DNA of 38,953 nt from an uncultured Treponema sp. (GTDB lineage Bacteria > Spirochaetota > Spirochaetia > Treponematales > Treponemataceae). The notes below the pieces were generated by a model. That model had not been told where the DNA came from, ran no database searches, and worked only from the letters and a program-made list of their open reading frames with translations. A program made the translations under genes and the position numbers. Below are positions 15,056 to 23,718 of the stretch, in pieces (the first letter of the stretch is position 1; each line of letters starts with the position of its first letter). The DNA is taken from NCBI RefSeq assembly GCF_945873775.1, contig NZ_CAMCEC010000023.1, positions 1 through 38,953 on the forward strand, in the 5' to 3' direction.

Positions 15056-16510
15056 TTACTCCAGTGCGTTTTTCAGTTCCGCAAGCAGTTCGCTGCTTTT
15101 CTTGAATGAATCGTCCAGCATCTGCAGAAGCTCTGCAGTTGTGCTGGAAGTTTCTTCTTCCTTTACAAACGGATTTTTTATGTCAAGGTTGAAGCCATTT
15201 TCTTTCAAGGTTTCAATGCTGACTTTCCAGATCTGAGCATTTTCCGTGCGGCTGTTCCACCATTTTTTGAGCGGGTCGAATTCAGACTTTTGAATCGGCT
15301 TGGTCTTTGAATATGATTTTTGACCTTCCGGCAGCTTGTGCTCCCAGTACCAGATTTCGCGGGTCGGCTCGCCTTTTGTAAAGAACAGAAGATTTGTGGC
15401 GACGCTCGCATAAGGCTGAAACACAGAATTCGGCAGGCGCACGATTGTATGGACATTGCACTGCGTCAGAAACTCCTCGCGGATTCTCTGCTTTACTCCG
15501 TCGCCGGTCAACGAGCCGTCCGGAAGAACGATTGCGGCACGTCCGCCGTTTTTAAGGCAGCGAATCATCAGAAGCAAAAACAAGTCGGCGCTTTCTGTTG
15601 TGCGGAACTGCGCAGGATAATTTGTCTCAACACCGTCAGTTACGCTCGCACCGAACGGAGGATTAGCCAGAATCACATCAACCCGGTCCCGCTCGCCAAT
15701 GCTTGTATATTCACGGTTCAGGCTGTCGCCATTCACAACATTCGGAACTTCAATGTCGTGCAGAATCAGATTTGTAACGCACAGCATAAACGGAAGCGGC
15801 TTCAGCTCCTGTCCGCGGATAGTTTCTTCCAGAACCTTCAAATCCTCAACAGAATGAACATCCTGCCTCCTGATATTTTCAATCGCGCTCGTCAGAAATC
15901 CGCCTGTTCCGCAGGCCGGGTCAAGAACTTTCTCGCCAAGACGCGGATTCACAATCTCGGTCATGATTTCCGTAACCGCACGAGGCGTGTAGAATTCTCC
16001 GTAGTTGCCGGCGCTCTGCAAATCGCGCAAGAGGCTCTCGTAAATGTCGCCGAAAGTGTGGCGGTCCTCGCTTGCGTTAAAGTCGATTTCGTTCAGCTTG
16101 TTCACAACCTGACGGATAATCGTGCCGTTCTTCATGTAGTTGTTCGTGCCGGAAAAAATATCGCGGATTAAAACCGCACGCCTGTTCACGCTGGAGTTTC
16201 CGTCTGAATCACCGCCGAAAGAGACATCAAGATTCTGCAGACCGGGAAAAAGTTTGTTGTCAATAAAATCCTTCAGCGCGTCTCCTGTAATGCCCTCGCT
16301 GTCCGCCGCCCAAGACCGCCATTGCAGCTCAGACGGAATCACCGAAACATAATCGTCGCTCAAAAGCTCAAGCTCCGCGTCCTTGTCGTCAAGAATTTTC
16401 AGCGTAATCATCCAGCCAAGCTGCTCAATTCTCTGCGCGTCCCCGGAAACGCCCTGATCTTTCCGCATAATGTTCTGAAGCGATTTTATTATTCCCGCAA
16501 TATTTGGCAT
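15056..16510 (-). CDS. hsdM: Type I restriction-modification methyltransferase HsdM
   Basis: A 484-residue N6-adenine methyltransferase subunit. An N-terminal HsdM helical domain is followed by YGEFYTPRAV near 170-179, the AdoMet motif DPACGTGGF at 197-205 and catalytic NPPF at 283-286. It forms the modification enzyme with HsdS and, with HsdR, the restriction complex. The ATG at 16510 has GGAGC upstream; the longer reading to 16573 crosses a leader hairpin and is unlikely. It lies about 5 kb from hsdS, separated by Fic, DUF1016 and a three-gene cassette. Confidence 0.93.
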   Translation of the reverse strand: MPNIAGIIKSLQNIMRKDQGVSGDAQRIEQLGWMITLKILDDKDAELELLSDDYVSVIPSELQWRSWAADSEGITGDALKDFIDNKLFPGLQNLDVSFGGDSDGNSSVNRRAVLIRDIFSGTNNYMKNGTIIRQVVNKLNEIDFNASEDRHTFGDIYESLLRDLQSAGNYGEFYTPRAVTEIMTEIVNPRLGEKVLDPACGTGGFLTSAIENIRRQDVHSVEDLKVLEETIRGQELKPLPFMLCVTNLILHDIEVPNVVNGDSLNREYTSIGERDRVDVILANPPFGASVTDGVETNYPAQFRTTESADLFLLLMIRCLKNGGRAAIVLPDGSLTGDGVKQRIREEFLTQCNVHTIVRLPNSVFQPYASVATNLLFFTKGEPTREIWYWEHKLPEGQKSYSKTKPIQKSEFDPLKKWWNSRTENAQIWKVSIETLKENGFNLDIKNPFVKEEETSSTTAELLQMLDDSFKKSSELLAELKNALE

Positions 16511-16533
16511 TTTTGTTTTTGCTCCTTTAGTGC

Positions 16534-16574
16534 GGTGATTGAGCCTGTCATCCGAAGGCACGCAAGCAATCACC
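16534..16574 (-). promoter_or_regulatory. Hairpin in the hsdM leader
   Basis: GGTGATTG and CAATCACC (16534-16541 and 16567-16574) are perfect complements, with an inner GCCT/AGGC pair. The structure ends about 23 nt before the hsdM start and ahead of its GGAGC ribosome site. It may be a regulatory leader structure. Confidence 0.4.
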
Positions 16575-16595
16575 TGTTTATAAATTTTATTCTAG

Positions 16596-16661
16596 GAGGG
16601 GAAAGCCTTCCCCTCGCTCGCACTTCGTTGCTCGCTACCCCTTCTAGCGGGAGTTCCCCGC
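16596..16661. repeat. Intergenic palindromic element
   Basis: GAGGGGAA (16596-16603) pairs with TTCCCCTC (16608-16615) around a 4-nt loop, and GCGGG (16647-16651) pairs with CCCGC (16657-16661). The stretch between has repeated GCTCGC motifs. It is more G+C-rich than its surroundings and looks like a dispersed repeat of the REP kind. It could also end Fic transcripts. Confidence 0.55.
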
Positions 16662-16678
16662 AACGCCCCAATTAAAAA

Positions 16679-17677
16679 TTAATCTATAGCTTCAACGATT
16701 TCCCAATGTCCGTTTTTGGTCGCACCGACACGGCAGATTATGTTGTTTTCCTGCAATTTCTTCATGTTTTTTATGATGTTGAGCCTTGCAATTCCAAGTT
16801 TAGCGGAAAGCTCTTCCTGTGTTACAAACGGATTTTTCTCGATTTCATCAAGAATCTTTCTTTGATTTGCAGTAATCTTTATAGTAATTTTTGCAGTAAT
16901 CTTTTTTGCGGCATTTTCGGTGGAAATAATCTCTTCAACCGTTCTTAAAATCAGATTCAGCATGAACTCGATGAATTTTGTGCTGTCAGCAGCCGTATCG
17001 CTGGAATTCAACGCATTGTAATATTCAGCCTGATTCTCCTTGACAAGGCTTTCAACAGGAATCCAGGCGAAAATGCTTTTCCATTCCTTTAAAATCACTG
17101 TCTGCCAAAGCCGTCCCATTCTTCCGTTTCCGTCCTCAAAAGGATGAATGAACTCAAACTCGTAATGAAAGACGCAGCTTTTTATAAGCGGATGGACTGA
17201 GCTTTTCCGAAGCCATTCAAACAAATCAGCCATTAAAAAAGGAACTCTGTCCGCAGGAGGCGCAAGGTGAACAACTTCCTTTCCGTCAAAAATTCCCACA
17301 CCGCCATTTCTGTATTTTCCGCTGTGTTCCACAAGTTCAGCCATCATAAGCTGATGGGCACGCAGCAAATCTTTTTCCTCATAGGGATTCAGCTCAAGCA
17401 AAAGGTCGTAAGCCTGCACCGCATTTTTCACTTCCTGAATCTCGTTAGGAGAGCCAAGAACACGTTTTCCCTCGATAATCGCAGTAATCTGCTCAATGCT
17501 GAGCGAATTGTTTTCAATAGCAAGCGAAGAGTGAATAGTTTTTATGCGGTTCTCTTTCCGCAGTTCCACATGGAGCGGAGTTTTCTCAAAGCTTTTCAGC
17601 TCCCCGATTTTCTCCGCAATCTGCACAACGAGATTTATAATTTCATCTGTAATCTTGAACGGCGGTTCGTATGACAT
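16679..17677 (-). CDS. Fic family protein (N-terminal inhibitory motif)
   Basis: A 332-residue Fic-domain enzyme. The catalytic motif HPFEDGNGRMGR begins at 178, with the essential His178. The segment SSLAIEN at 50-56 fits the (S/T)xxxE(G/N) inhibitory motif placed before the Fic core, which is the class II layout. A winged-helix region is likely near 270-332. Family members usually transfer AMP from ATP to a protein hydroxyl. The ATG at 17677 has AGGAAA 9 nt upstream. It lies in the type I restriction locus between a DUF1016 nuclease and hsdM; its target is unknown. Confidence 0.88.
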   Translation of the reverse strand: MSYEPPFKITDEIINLVVQIAEKIGELKSFEKTPLHVELRKENRIKTIHSSLAIENNSLSIEQITAIIEGKRVLGSPNEIQEVKNAVQAYDLLLELNPYEEKDLLRAHQLMMAELVEHSGKYRNGGVGIFDGKEVVHLAPPADRVPFLMADLFEWLRKSSVHPLIKSCVFHYEFEFIHPFEDGNGRMGRLWQTVILKEWKSIFAWIPVESLVKENQAEYYNALNSSDTAADSTKFIEFMLNLILRTVEEIISTENAAKKITAKITIKITANQRKILDEIEKNPFVTQEELSAKLGIARLNIIKNMKKLQENNIICRVGATKNGHWEIVEAID

Positions 17678-17711
17678 TTTAGGTTTCCTTGTTTTTACGA
17701 GCAACAGACAA

Positions 17712-18710
17712 TCACTCTTCAATCAGTTTTTTCAACTCTTCTTTCTTCGGCAGGACAGTTTCGTATTTGCTTGCGAAGATTTGGGTATTGTCTTCCGGCA
17801 GAGTGATTTCAACCAATGCATCATTTTTATTTTTGCAGAGGACAATTCCAATCGTCTTGTTTTCATGCTCCAGCTTGACAAACCGGTCATAATAATTCAC
17901 ATACATCTGCATCTGCCCCAAATCCTGATGAGTCAGCTTTCCGATTTTCAAGTCAATCAGGACAAAACATTGCAGCAGACGGTTGTAGAAAACCAAATCC
18001 ACACGGTAATGCTCTTCATCAAAAGTAAAACGAACCTGACGGCCGACAAAAGTATAACCTTTGCCAAGCTCAAGCAGAAATTTCTCAAGCTTGTCAATCA
18101 GTTTCTGCTCAAGGTCTGATTCCGAATATTCTGACTTTTCCGGCAGCCCAAGAAATTCAAGAATATATGGATCTTTTACAATATCTTCCGGCTTTGCGAC
18201 AACGATTCCTTTTTGGGAAAGCTGCTTGACATCTTCCTTGTTTTTGCTTAATGCCTGCCGCTCATAAAGCGCGGAATCAAACTGCCTTCTCAGTTCCCGC
18301 AGACTCCAGTTGGAATTTTTGCACTCAATCTCATAAAATTTCCGCTCGTCCGGATTTTCAATTCTCATAAGAAAAAGATAATGCGACCAGCTAAGCTCAA
18401 AATTCGTCAACACTGTTGACGAATTCGCATAAGTTCTGTAAAAGAAACGCATTCTGTCAAGATTTTCTACAGAAAATCCCTTTCCAAAATCTTTTGTAAG
18501 CCGCTCCGAAAGATTCTTCAAAGTTTCCTTTCCGTATTCAGCACGGCTCTTTCCGTTCTGTTCGTTCTCAACAATGATTCTGCCGATTTCAAAATAAGTC
18601 CTGACCATCGTCGTGTTCACAGTGCTCACGACAAACTGCCTGCTTTTTGAAAGAACAGAAGCAATCTGAGAATACAGCTCATCACTCTTGTTTTTTATAG
18701 AATTCGGCAT
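17712..18710 (-). CDS. DUF1016/YhcG-family PD-(D/E)XK nuclease
   Basis: A 332-residue protein with the N-terminal DUF1016 region (YFEIGRIIVENEQNG, then FSVENLDRMRFFY, and SWSHYLFLMRI) and a C-terminal PD-(D/E)XK nuclease core. The catalytic residues are most likely Asp238 in HYRVDLVFYN and Asp253 with Lys255 in VLIDLKIG. Homologues are frequent in type I restriction loci, although their biochemical role is not settled. GGAGC precedes the ATG. It sits between the A+T-rich three-gene cassette and the Fic gene. Confidence 0.88.
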   Translation of the reverse strand: MPNSIKNKSDELYSQIASVLSKSRQFVVSTVNTTMVRTYFEIGRIIVENEQNGKSRAEYGKETLKNLSERLTKDFGKGFSVENLDRMRFFYRTYANSSTVLTNFELSWSHYLFLMRIENPDERKFYEIECKNSNWSLRELRRQFDSALYERQALSKNKEDVKQLSQKGIVVAKPEDIVKDPYILEFLGLPEKSEYSESDLEQKLIDKLEKFLLELGKGYTFVGRQVRFTFDEEHYRVDLVFYNRLLQCFVLIDLKIGKLTHQDLGQMQMYVNYYDRFVKLEHENKTIGIVLCKNKNDALVEITLPEDNTQIFASKYETVLPKKEELKKLIEE

Positions 18711-18749
18711 GATTTTGCTCCTGTTTTGTTTTTACATCGTATGTATTTT

Positions 18750-19547
18750 TCAATCACCTATTTGATCACATATTCTGAAACCAGATGCCGTTAAATCAAA
18801 AAGTTCCCTTTTATAGCTAGTAGCTTTTATATATCCTTTATCTTCAAGGCTATCAATTGCTTCTTCAATTTCTGCAATTTTTCTTGCATCTTTAATTAGA
18901 TGACCTCCAAAACTAGTACCTCCTAGCATTTTTATGAAATGCAACTGTTTTCTTTCCTTCATAATTTTCAAAATTTCTATTTCGATTTCCGTAAAAGCAG
19001 GTTTTCTATCTGTAATTGTTTCAAAATTGAAGGAAAAAGAATTTATGATTTCATTTGCAAGAATTTGCAAATGGTTTTGAATAAGTTGATAAAATTCTTC
19101 CTTAGAAGAGAATTCATTATAAAATACACTACCTTGTATTTTAGCTTTATATTCCTTTAGTTTTGCATATTGTTCTGTATTAAGATTTCGAGGATCAATT
19201 GATTGATTACTAAAATAAATCAATGCTTTCTTACCTGCTGCCATGTGTTTTGAAATCTCTTCAACAGAACCACTTGAGTATTCGGAAGTGGGAGAACCAA
19301 GTTTAGTCCAGAAAACAGCTATAACTATATCAGCCTGTTCTAACAATTGGTGATTAAGAATTTCTTGGGCAGTTTTACCTGAATCAGGACAAGCATTTAT
19401 ATCATACCCCAATACAGAGAAAACAATTTTATGGAATCTTGAATTTAACTCATTCCATCTATATAAAGATTCTTTTATAATATTCCTTTCTTCTTGTACG
19501 TCTGATGGAGATACAATCATTACATTAAAACAATTTGCTTGAAACAT
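18750..19547 (-). CDS. DUF4062-like (TIR-related fold) protein
   Basis: A 265-residue protein. The first 130 residues, with NVMIVSPSDVQEERNII, LEQADIVIAVFWTKLGSPT and SGSVEEI, have the look of the DUF4062 group, which is related to TIR-type signalling or NAD-handling folds. The C-terminal half resembles a winged helix, with ETLEK-like charged helices and LFDLTASGFRI, and could sense or bind DNA. It is the last gene of an A+T-rich trio and begins 4 nt after the XRE/ImmA-IrrE gene, so the two are probably coupled. A role as the effector of a defence system is inference. Confidence 0.6.
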   Translation of the reverse strand: MFQANCFNVMIVSPSDVQEERNIIKESLYRWNELNSRFHKIVFSVLGYDINACPDSGKTAQEILNHQLLEQADIVIAVFWTKLGSPTSEYSSGSVEEISKHMAAGKKALIYFSNQSIDPRNLNTEQYAKLKEYKAKIQGSVFYNEFSSKEEFYQLIQNHLQILANEIINSFSFNFETITDRKPAFTEIEIEILKIMKERKQLHFIKMLGGTSFGGHLIKDARKIAEIEEAIDSLEDKGYIKATSYKRELFDLTASGFRICDQIGD

Positions 19548-19551
19548 TTAT

Positions 19552-20709
19552 TTAATCCTTGCTGTACATTTTTAATATGAGCGGTGAATAATCATTATTA
19601 TCTTCGATATTCGATAAATATCCTTTATCAAGAACAAATAATTTTTCAATCTCTTTCGGTTCCATTGGAAAACCACAATTTGAGAATTCTTCTAATAATT
19701 CTTTTTTTGAAAATACATTATTAGTAATTAATAATTCAACTGCATCTTTTAAAAGATGCGGATAAGGAATTTCCAAAATATTATCCAAAGGTTCTTGTAC
19801 TCTGAAACCTTTTTTACTCATTACTCTTATTAAATATTGATATTGGTTCATAGAAATAATACCAAGCGCACAAGCTCTATGAATCATAGCAGCAATTGAA
19901 ACACGCCATTTTTTCTTTAATTCTATATAGTTTTGTAATTCCGTAGAGAAATAATGAACATCATTTCTAAATGCATTTTCTGGCAGTAAGAATGCAGCAG
20001 CAAATTCGTTTGCTTGATTTTCTTTTTCTTTAAATGTTTCTCTAGAAATATCTTCTGTATCTTCATTCCAATTATGAAGAATAATGTGTCCTAATTCATG
20101 AGCCAAATCAAAATTTATTCTTGCAGCTGACTCTTTATTGTTTGAGTATGCAATAAAATAAACATTTTTCCCATTTATATTAAAATACTGGCTAAATGCA
20201 TCAATATCATTTGTTGAAGTTTCAAAAGATGTAACTATAATTCCTTTTGATTCTAAAAGACGTAACAAATTAGGGATTGGCTTTTCACCTAAATTCCAAA
20301 ATTGTCTTAAAAATGAAGCAGCTTCTTCTGGAGAATCATAACTTTCAATATTTTCAGGAATATTTAATTCAGGAAATTCAATATATTCACTCAATATCGA
20401 GTATAATTTAGCCAATAATTGGATTTTAGTTTTTTGTTCTGTTCTATATTTTTTATGAGTTTTCATTAGAGAACGAAAATATGAAGAACCAGCGTTTATA
20501 GAGATATTATCTTTCTTTAAAAAAAAATCTACTGGAAAATTTAAAACTTTTGACAGTCCAAGCAATTTATCAAATTGAGGTGTAATTTTTCCCATCTCGT
20601 ATTGAGATTCTGCCTGCGCTGAAATGTTTAATTTACTAGCCAGATCATCTACTGTTAGTCCATTATATATACGAGCAAATTTAACCCTGTCACCATTATA
20701 CTGTTTCAT
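19552..20709 (-). CDS. XRE regulator fused to ImmA/IrrE metallopeptidase
   Basis: A 385-residue protein. Residues 6-62 form an XRE-type helix-turn-helix (FARIYNGLTVDDLASKL), and the C-terminal half is an ImmA/IrrE zinc peptidase with HELGH at 204-208 and the downstream ENQANEFAAAFLLP carrying the third ligand. Such fusions bind DNA and can be inactivated or act by cleavage of a partner, as in the ImmR/ImmA system, and are common next to toxin or phage-related genes. The ATG at 20709 has AAGGA upstream, 10 nt after the preceding gene's stop. A palindrome at 21465-21477 may be its operator. Confidence 0.85.
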   Translation of the reverse strand: MKQYNGDRVKFARIYNGLTVDDLASKLNISAQAESQYEMGKITPQFDKLLGLSKVLNFPVDFFLKKDNISINAGSSYFRSLMKTHKKYRTEQKTKIQLLAKLYSILSEYIEFPELNIPENIESYDSPEEAASFLRQFWNLGEKPIPNLLRLLESKGIIVTSFETSTNDIDAFSQYFNINGKNVYFIAYSNNKESAARINFDLAHELGHIILHNWNEDTEDISRETFKEKENQANEFAAAFLLPENAFRNDVHYFSTELQNYIELKKKWRVSIAAMIHRACALGIISMNQYQYLIRVMSKKGFRVQEPLDNILEIPYPHLLKDAVELLITNNVFSKKELLEEFSNCGFPMEPKEIEKLFVLDKGYLSNIEDNNDYSPLILKMYSKD

Positions 20710-20719
20710 TTCTTTTTCC

Positions 20720-21445
20720 TTAGGCTTGCTTTGAAGAAATTTCTTCAGTGTTTTTAAGAGAAAGAGTTGATTTCTCTCCAATTCTTTGTTCAGCCTTTTT
20801 AGTTATTTTTAGTTTAGGTTGCTGAATATCAATGTCAGAACTTTGCTCTATATTGTTTTGATATTCAGGAATAAGATAATCCAAAAGGTTCTCTTTTGAG
20901 AGTAAATCTAAATTTACATCCAAAGTAAGCAAATCCAATCCTATAACTTCATCAAACTGATTTGTAGTAAATGTAATTATCTTATAATTCGTACCATAAA
21001 GATCATATTTCTTATTATAGAATGGACGACATAATTCATGTAATAAATCTGAAAATTGAGAATCTTGATCTTGAAAATCAAACAATAATGGAGAGAAAAC
21101 TCCTAGTTGTTGATTTAGTCCAACCAAAGCCCTTAAATATAAAGGCGCATTAACAACCTTATTAGAACAAATTGTTTCATACCTTTTGGTATTCATTAAT
21201 GAGATAAGAGTATTATTTTCTTTATCTAATATAAGTAAAAACCTCCAACTACCCATTTTTACGATTTCAGCTTCATAATTTGAAGAATTCAGTATTTCTT
21301 TAATGTTTGTGTTAATTAAATCCCATTTTAGAAAATTACGTGAGTTCTGTGTTACAAGTTGTCTTTGACTCGTATACGATTCCAAATCCTCTTTAATTGC
21401 TCTAGAAATTGAAGAGTAAATTTTTTGATAAAATTCATATTTCAT
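20720..21445 (-). CDS. Unrecognised protein, first gene of an A+T-rich trio
   Basis: A 241-residue protein I do not recognise with confidence; it may belong to DUF5986. It has no signal peptide and no membrane segment. The middle part (KYDLYGTNYKIITFTT, then EVIGLDLLTLD) looks like a beta-rich domain, and the last 40 residues are charged and probably flexible. The ATG at 21445 has AGGAG 9 nt upstream. It comes first in an operon with the XRE/ImmA-IrrE protease and the DUF4062-like protein, so it may be their regulatory partner, toxin or protease substrate. All of that is inference from position. Confidence 0.6.
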   Translation of the reverse strand: MKYEFYQKIYSSISRAIKEDLESYTSQRQLVTQNSRNFLKWDLINTNIKEILNSSNYEAEIVKMGSWRFLLILDKENNTLISLMNTKRYETICSNKVVNAPLYLRALVGLNQQLGVFSPLLFDFQDQDSQFSDLLHELCRPFYNKKYDLYGTNYKIITFTTNQFDEVIGLDLLTLDVNLDLLSKENLLDYLIPEYQNNIEQSSDIDIQQPKLKITKKAEQRIGEKSTLSLKNTEEISSKQA

Positions 21446-21464
21446 AAACTTATGCTCCTTTTTT

Positions 21465-21477
21465 AGTGTTTTACACT
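21465..21477. promoter_or_regulatory. Possible operator palindrome of the A+T-rich trio
   Basis: AGTGT and ACACT flank a 3-nt centre, between the start of the first gene (21445) and the A+T-rich upstream region. Its position suits autoregulation by the XRE-domain protein of the same operon. The arms are only five bases, so confidence is low. Confidence 0.35.
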
Positions 21478-21527
21478 TATAAATTTGCATAAAAACTGAT
21501 TTTTATCAAGTAAATTTATGTTAAAAT

Positions 21528-22850
21528 TTAAATTTTTCTATCAAAAGCGTTTTTAAGGACGCTTTGCATAAGCTGCACGGAGATTTTTTTGCGTTCCTGG
21601 ATTTGATTTTCCAGTTCGGTTACTTTTGCAAGCAGGGATTCTACTTTTGTGACGATTTCTTTTTGTTCGGCGAGCGGAGGAAGAGGAATCATTGCATTTA
21701 CAACTGTTTCCTGATTTATTTTTGGCATTGTTTTTTGCGCGCCTTTTGCTTTGCTCATAAAATATTTCCGACTAAAAGACGAAATTAAGATTTTATGAAT
21801 TAGTTCTGTAGACAGTAATTCATTCACTCTAAATTTCATCAGCAAATCTGGATAGATAAATTCATTGTCTTTACCATCATAAATTGCACAAATACCAACA
21901 TATTCAGGAGAATTACTTCGTTCTATTAAAATGTCTCCATTTTTAAGCCAATAACAAGAATCTTTTGGAATAATTTCGTTTATATATTTGTATTCATTCG
22001 GATTAAATATTCCATAAGTAACAGCTCCAAGTTTCAATGTTTTTGTTGAAGTTGCAAAATTAACAGACTTTGGAGAATATCCGTTTTTTGGAGGTTCGTT
22101 TATTATTTCTCCCAATCTTACCCACTTCCAGCCTTCTGGAATTTCAAATGACTTTTCTTCATCAGTTATTGGAGCAAGATTTTTTGTTTTCTTTCCTTTC
22201 TGAATCTGTTCAAACAAAGCTTCTGCATCAAAATCGGGATTACTTTTTTTTACTGGATTACTTTTTCTCCATTCAACGGTGAGTTTTCCTTCAATCGCTT
22301 CCTGAAGAATATTCTGGCGGAGTTGTCGTGTATAATTTTCTTGAGATTCAATTTCTTTTTTTAGATTTTCAACATTACACAAATTTTCAGAGATTTTTTT
22401 TACGATTTCCTTTTGGGCTTTTAAATCTGGAATTGTAATTTCAAGCGGCAACAGATGTTTCGGCTTGATTTCGGTCTTTATTCCGCCTTTTACTTGCTGC
22501 TGCAATGCCGAGACAAACGACGGACTTTTTACAAAATACTTGAAGTATTCCAAATCAACTTTCTTTTCATCAAAAACATAAGAAGAATAATGAATTGTGG
22601 CGCAGACCGGTTCTTTTCCCTGATAAACGGCAACCGCACCTTTTGCAACATTGATTCCAGAAATCACCAAATCACCAGGATAAACAAGAATCATATCCGT
22701 TTTTGTCGGCTTTTCAGAAATATGAATCGTCCCTGAAAAGTCGATTTTTTCTAGCCGTTTGTAGGCTGCAATTTTTTTTTCGTCTGGCTTGTACCTACCT
22801 TGGCGTTCTGTGAGAAAATCTGATATTTTTACTTTTGTGTATTCACTCAT
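21528..22850 (-). CDS. hsdS: Type I restriction specificity subunit HsdS
   Basis: A 440-residue HsdS with two target-recognition domains, each followed by a helical spacer. The first half ends with PLEITIPDLKAQKEIVKKI and the second with MIPLPPLAEQKEIVTKVE, the usual repeated conserved segments. Each target domain reads one half of a bipartite DNA site, which cannot be predicted here. The ATG directly follows the KilA-N stop (TAAATG), with a GGAAG site in the end of that gene, so the two are coupled. The N-terminal target domain is short, but the protein looks complete. Confidence 0.92.
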   Translation of the reverse strand: MSEYTKVKISDFLTERQGRYKPDEKKIAAYKRLEKIDFSGTIHISEKPTKTDMILVYPGDLVISGINVAKGAVAVYQGKEPVCATIHYSSYVFDEKKVDLEYFKYFVKSPSFVSALQQQVKGGIKTEIKPKHLLPLEITIPDLKAQKEIVKKISENLCNVENLKKEIESQENYTRQLRQNILQEAIEGKLTVEWRKSNPVKKSNPDFDAEALFEQIQKGKKTKNLAPITDEEKSFEIPEGWKWVRLGEIINEPPKNGYSPKSVNFATSTKTLKLGAVTYGIFNPNEYKYINEIIPKDSCYWLKNGDILIERSNSPEYVGICAIYDGKDNEFIYPDLLMKFRVNELLSTELIHKILISSFSRKYFMSKAKGAQKTMPKINQETVVNAMIPLPPLAEQKEIVTKVESLLAKVTELENQIQERKKISVQLMQSVLKNAFDRKI

Positions 22851-23666
22851 TTATCTTCCGTCCGTCAAGAATTTTCTGTCTTCAATATTTTCCAAGACTT
22901 TCATTTGCTGAATTGCAATTTTATTGAGCTTTTCAAGCCGTTCGCCTTGTGGAAGCCCATCATTTATAAAAACTGCATTCAAATTTTCCATGTTGCTAAG
23001 ACATATCAGCTGATTTATTGAAGCGTAATCCCGAATATTTCCTTTTGAATCGGGATTTTGCTCTCGCCATTGTTTTGCTGTCATTCCAAACATTGCAACG
23101 TTAAGCATATCAGCCTCATCAGCATAAATAAAAGACTTTTGGACAGGCGTTATTTCTGCCGGAATAAGATTCTGTTTTATGGCATCTGTATGGATTTTGT
23201 AATTGATTTTTGCAAGTTCACGTTTTGCAGACCAGCCAAGCAGTTTTTGCTCTTCTTCTTTGAGCCTCTGAAATTCTTTTATAAAATAAAGCTCAAATTC
23301 TACGGAAATCCAGCTTGCAAATTTGAAGGCAATATCTTTGTGTGCATAAGTTCCACCGTAACGTCCGCTTTTTACAAGGATTCCTTTCGCATTTGTAGAA
23401 TCAACCCATTTGGACGGAGAAAGAGTAAAAGCGTTCAGTCCAGCTTCTTTTCTAAACCCCTCGAATTCGAGGGGGTTGAAATCAGGATTATACAAGGTCT
23501 CCCAAATGCCAAGATATTCAATCGTATTTCGGTTTCGCATCCAGTTCTGAATTACGGCATTTGGCTCATCGGATTTATATTTTGCTATGTCTGTAATCGA
23601 AATATAATCTGCTTCATCAAATTTTATGACAGAAATTTGAGTATTTTTTACACTTAGTTTTTGCAT
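22851..23666 (-). CDS. KilA-N domain protein
   Basis: A 271-residue protein with an N-terminal KilA-N domain (DYISITDIAKYK, WMRNRNTIEYLGIWE, GGTYAHKDIAFKFASWIS and FELYFIKEFQRLKEEE). KilA-N domains are DNA-binding and are common in phage antirepressors and in type I restriction loci of host-associated bacteria. The C-terminal part has FIYADEADMLNVAMFGMTA, which recurs in the restriction-associated group. GGAG precedes the ATG. It is translationally linked to hsdS downstream. A role in regulating the locus is plausible but not shown. Confidence 0.88.
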   Translation of the reverse strand: MQKLSVKNTQISVIKFDEADYISITDIAKYKSDEPNAVIQNWMRNRNTIEYLGIWETLYNPDFNPLEFEGFRKEAGLNAFTLSPSKWVDSTNAKGILVKSGRYGGTYAHKDIAFKFASWISVEFELYFIKEFQRLKEEEQKLLGWSAKRELAKINYKIHTDAIKQNLIPAEITPVQKSFIYADEADMLNVAMFGMTAKQWREQNPDSKGNIRDYASINQLICLSNMENLNAVFINDGLPQGERLEKLNKIAIQQMKVLENIEDRKFLTDGR

Positions 23667-23718
23667 TGATAATCTCCAATCTTTTTCTAAAAATCTTTAT
23701 TTTTGTGTATTTGGTCAT

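Noticed and set aside
15320..16171. Plus-strand open frame of 283 codons opposite hsdM
   Set aside because: It is antisense to conserved HsdM motifs and has no start signal.
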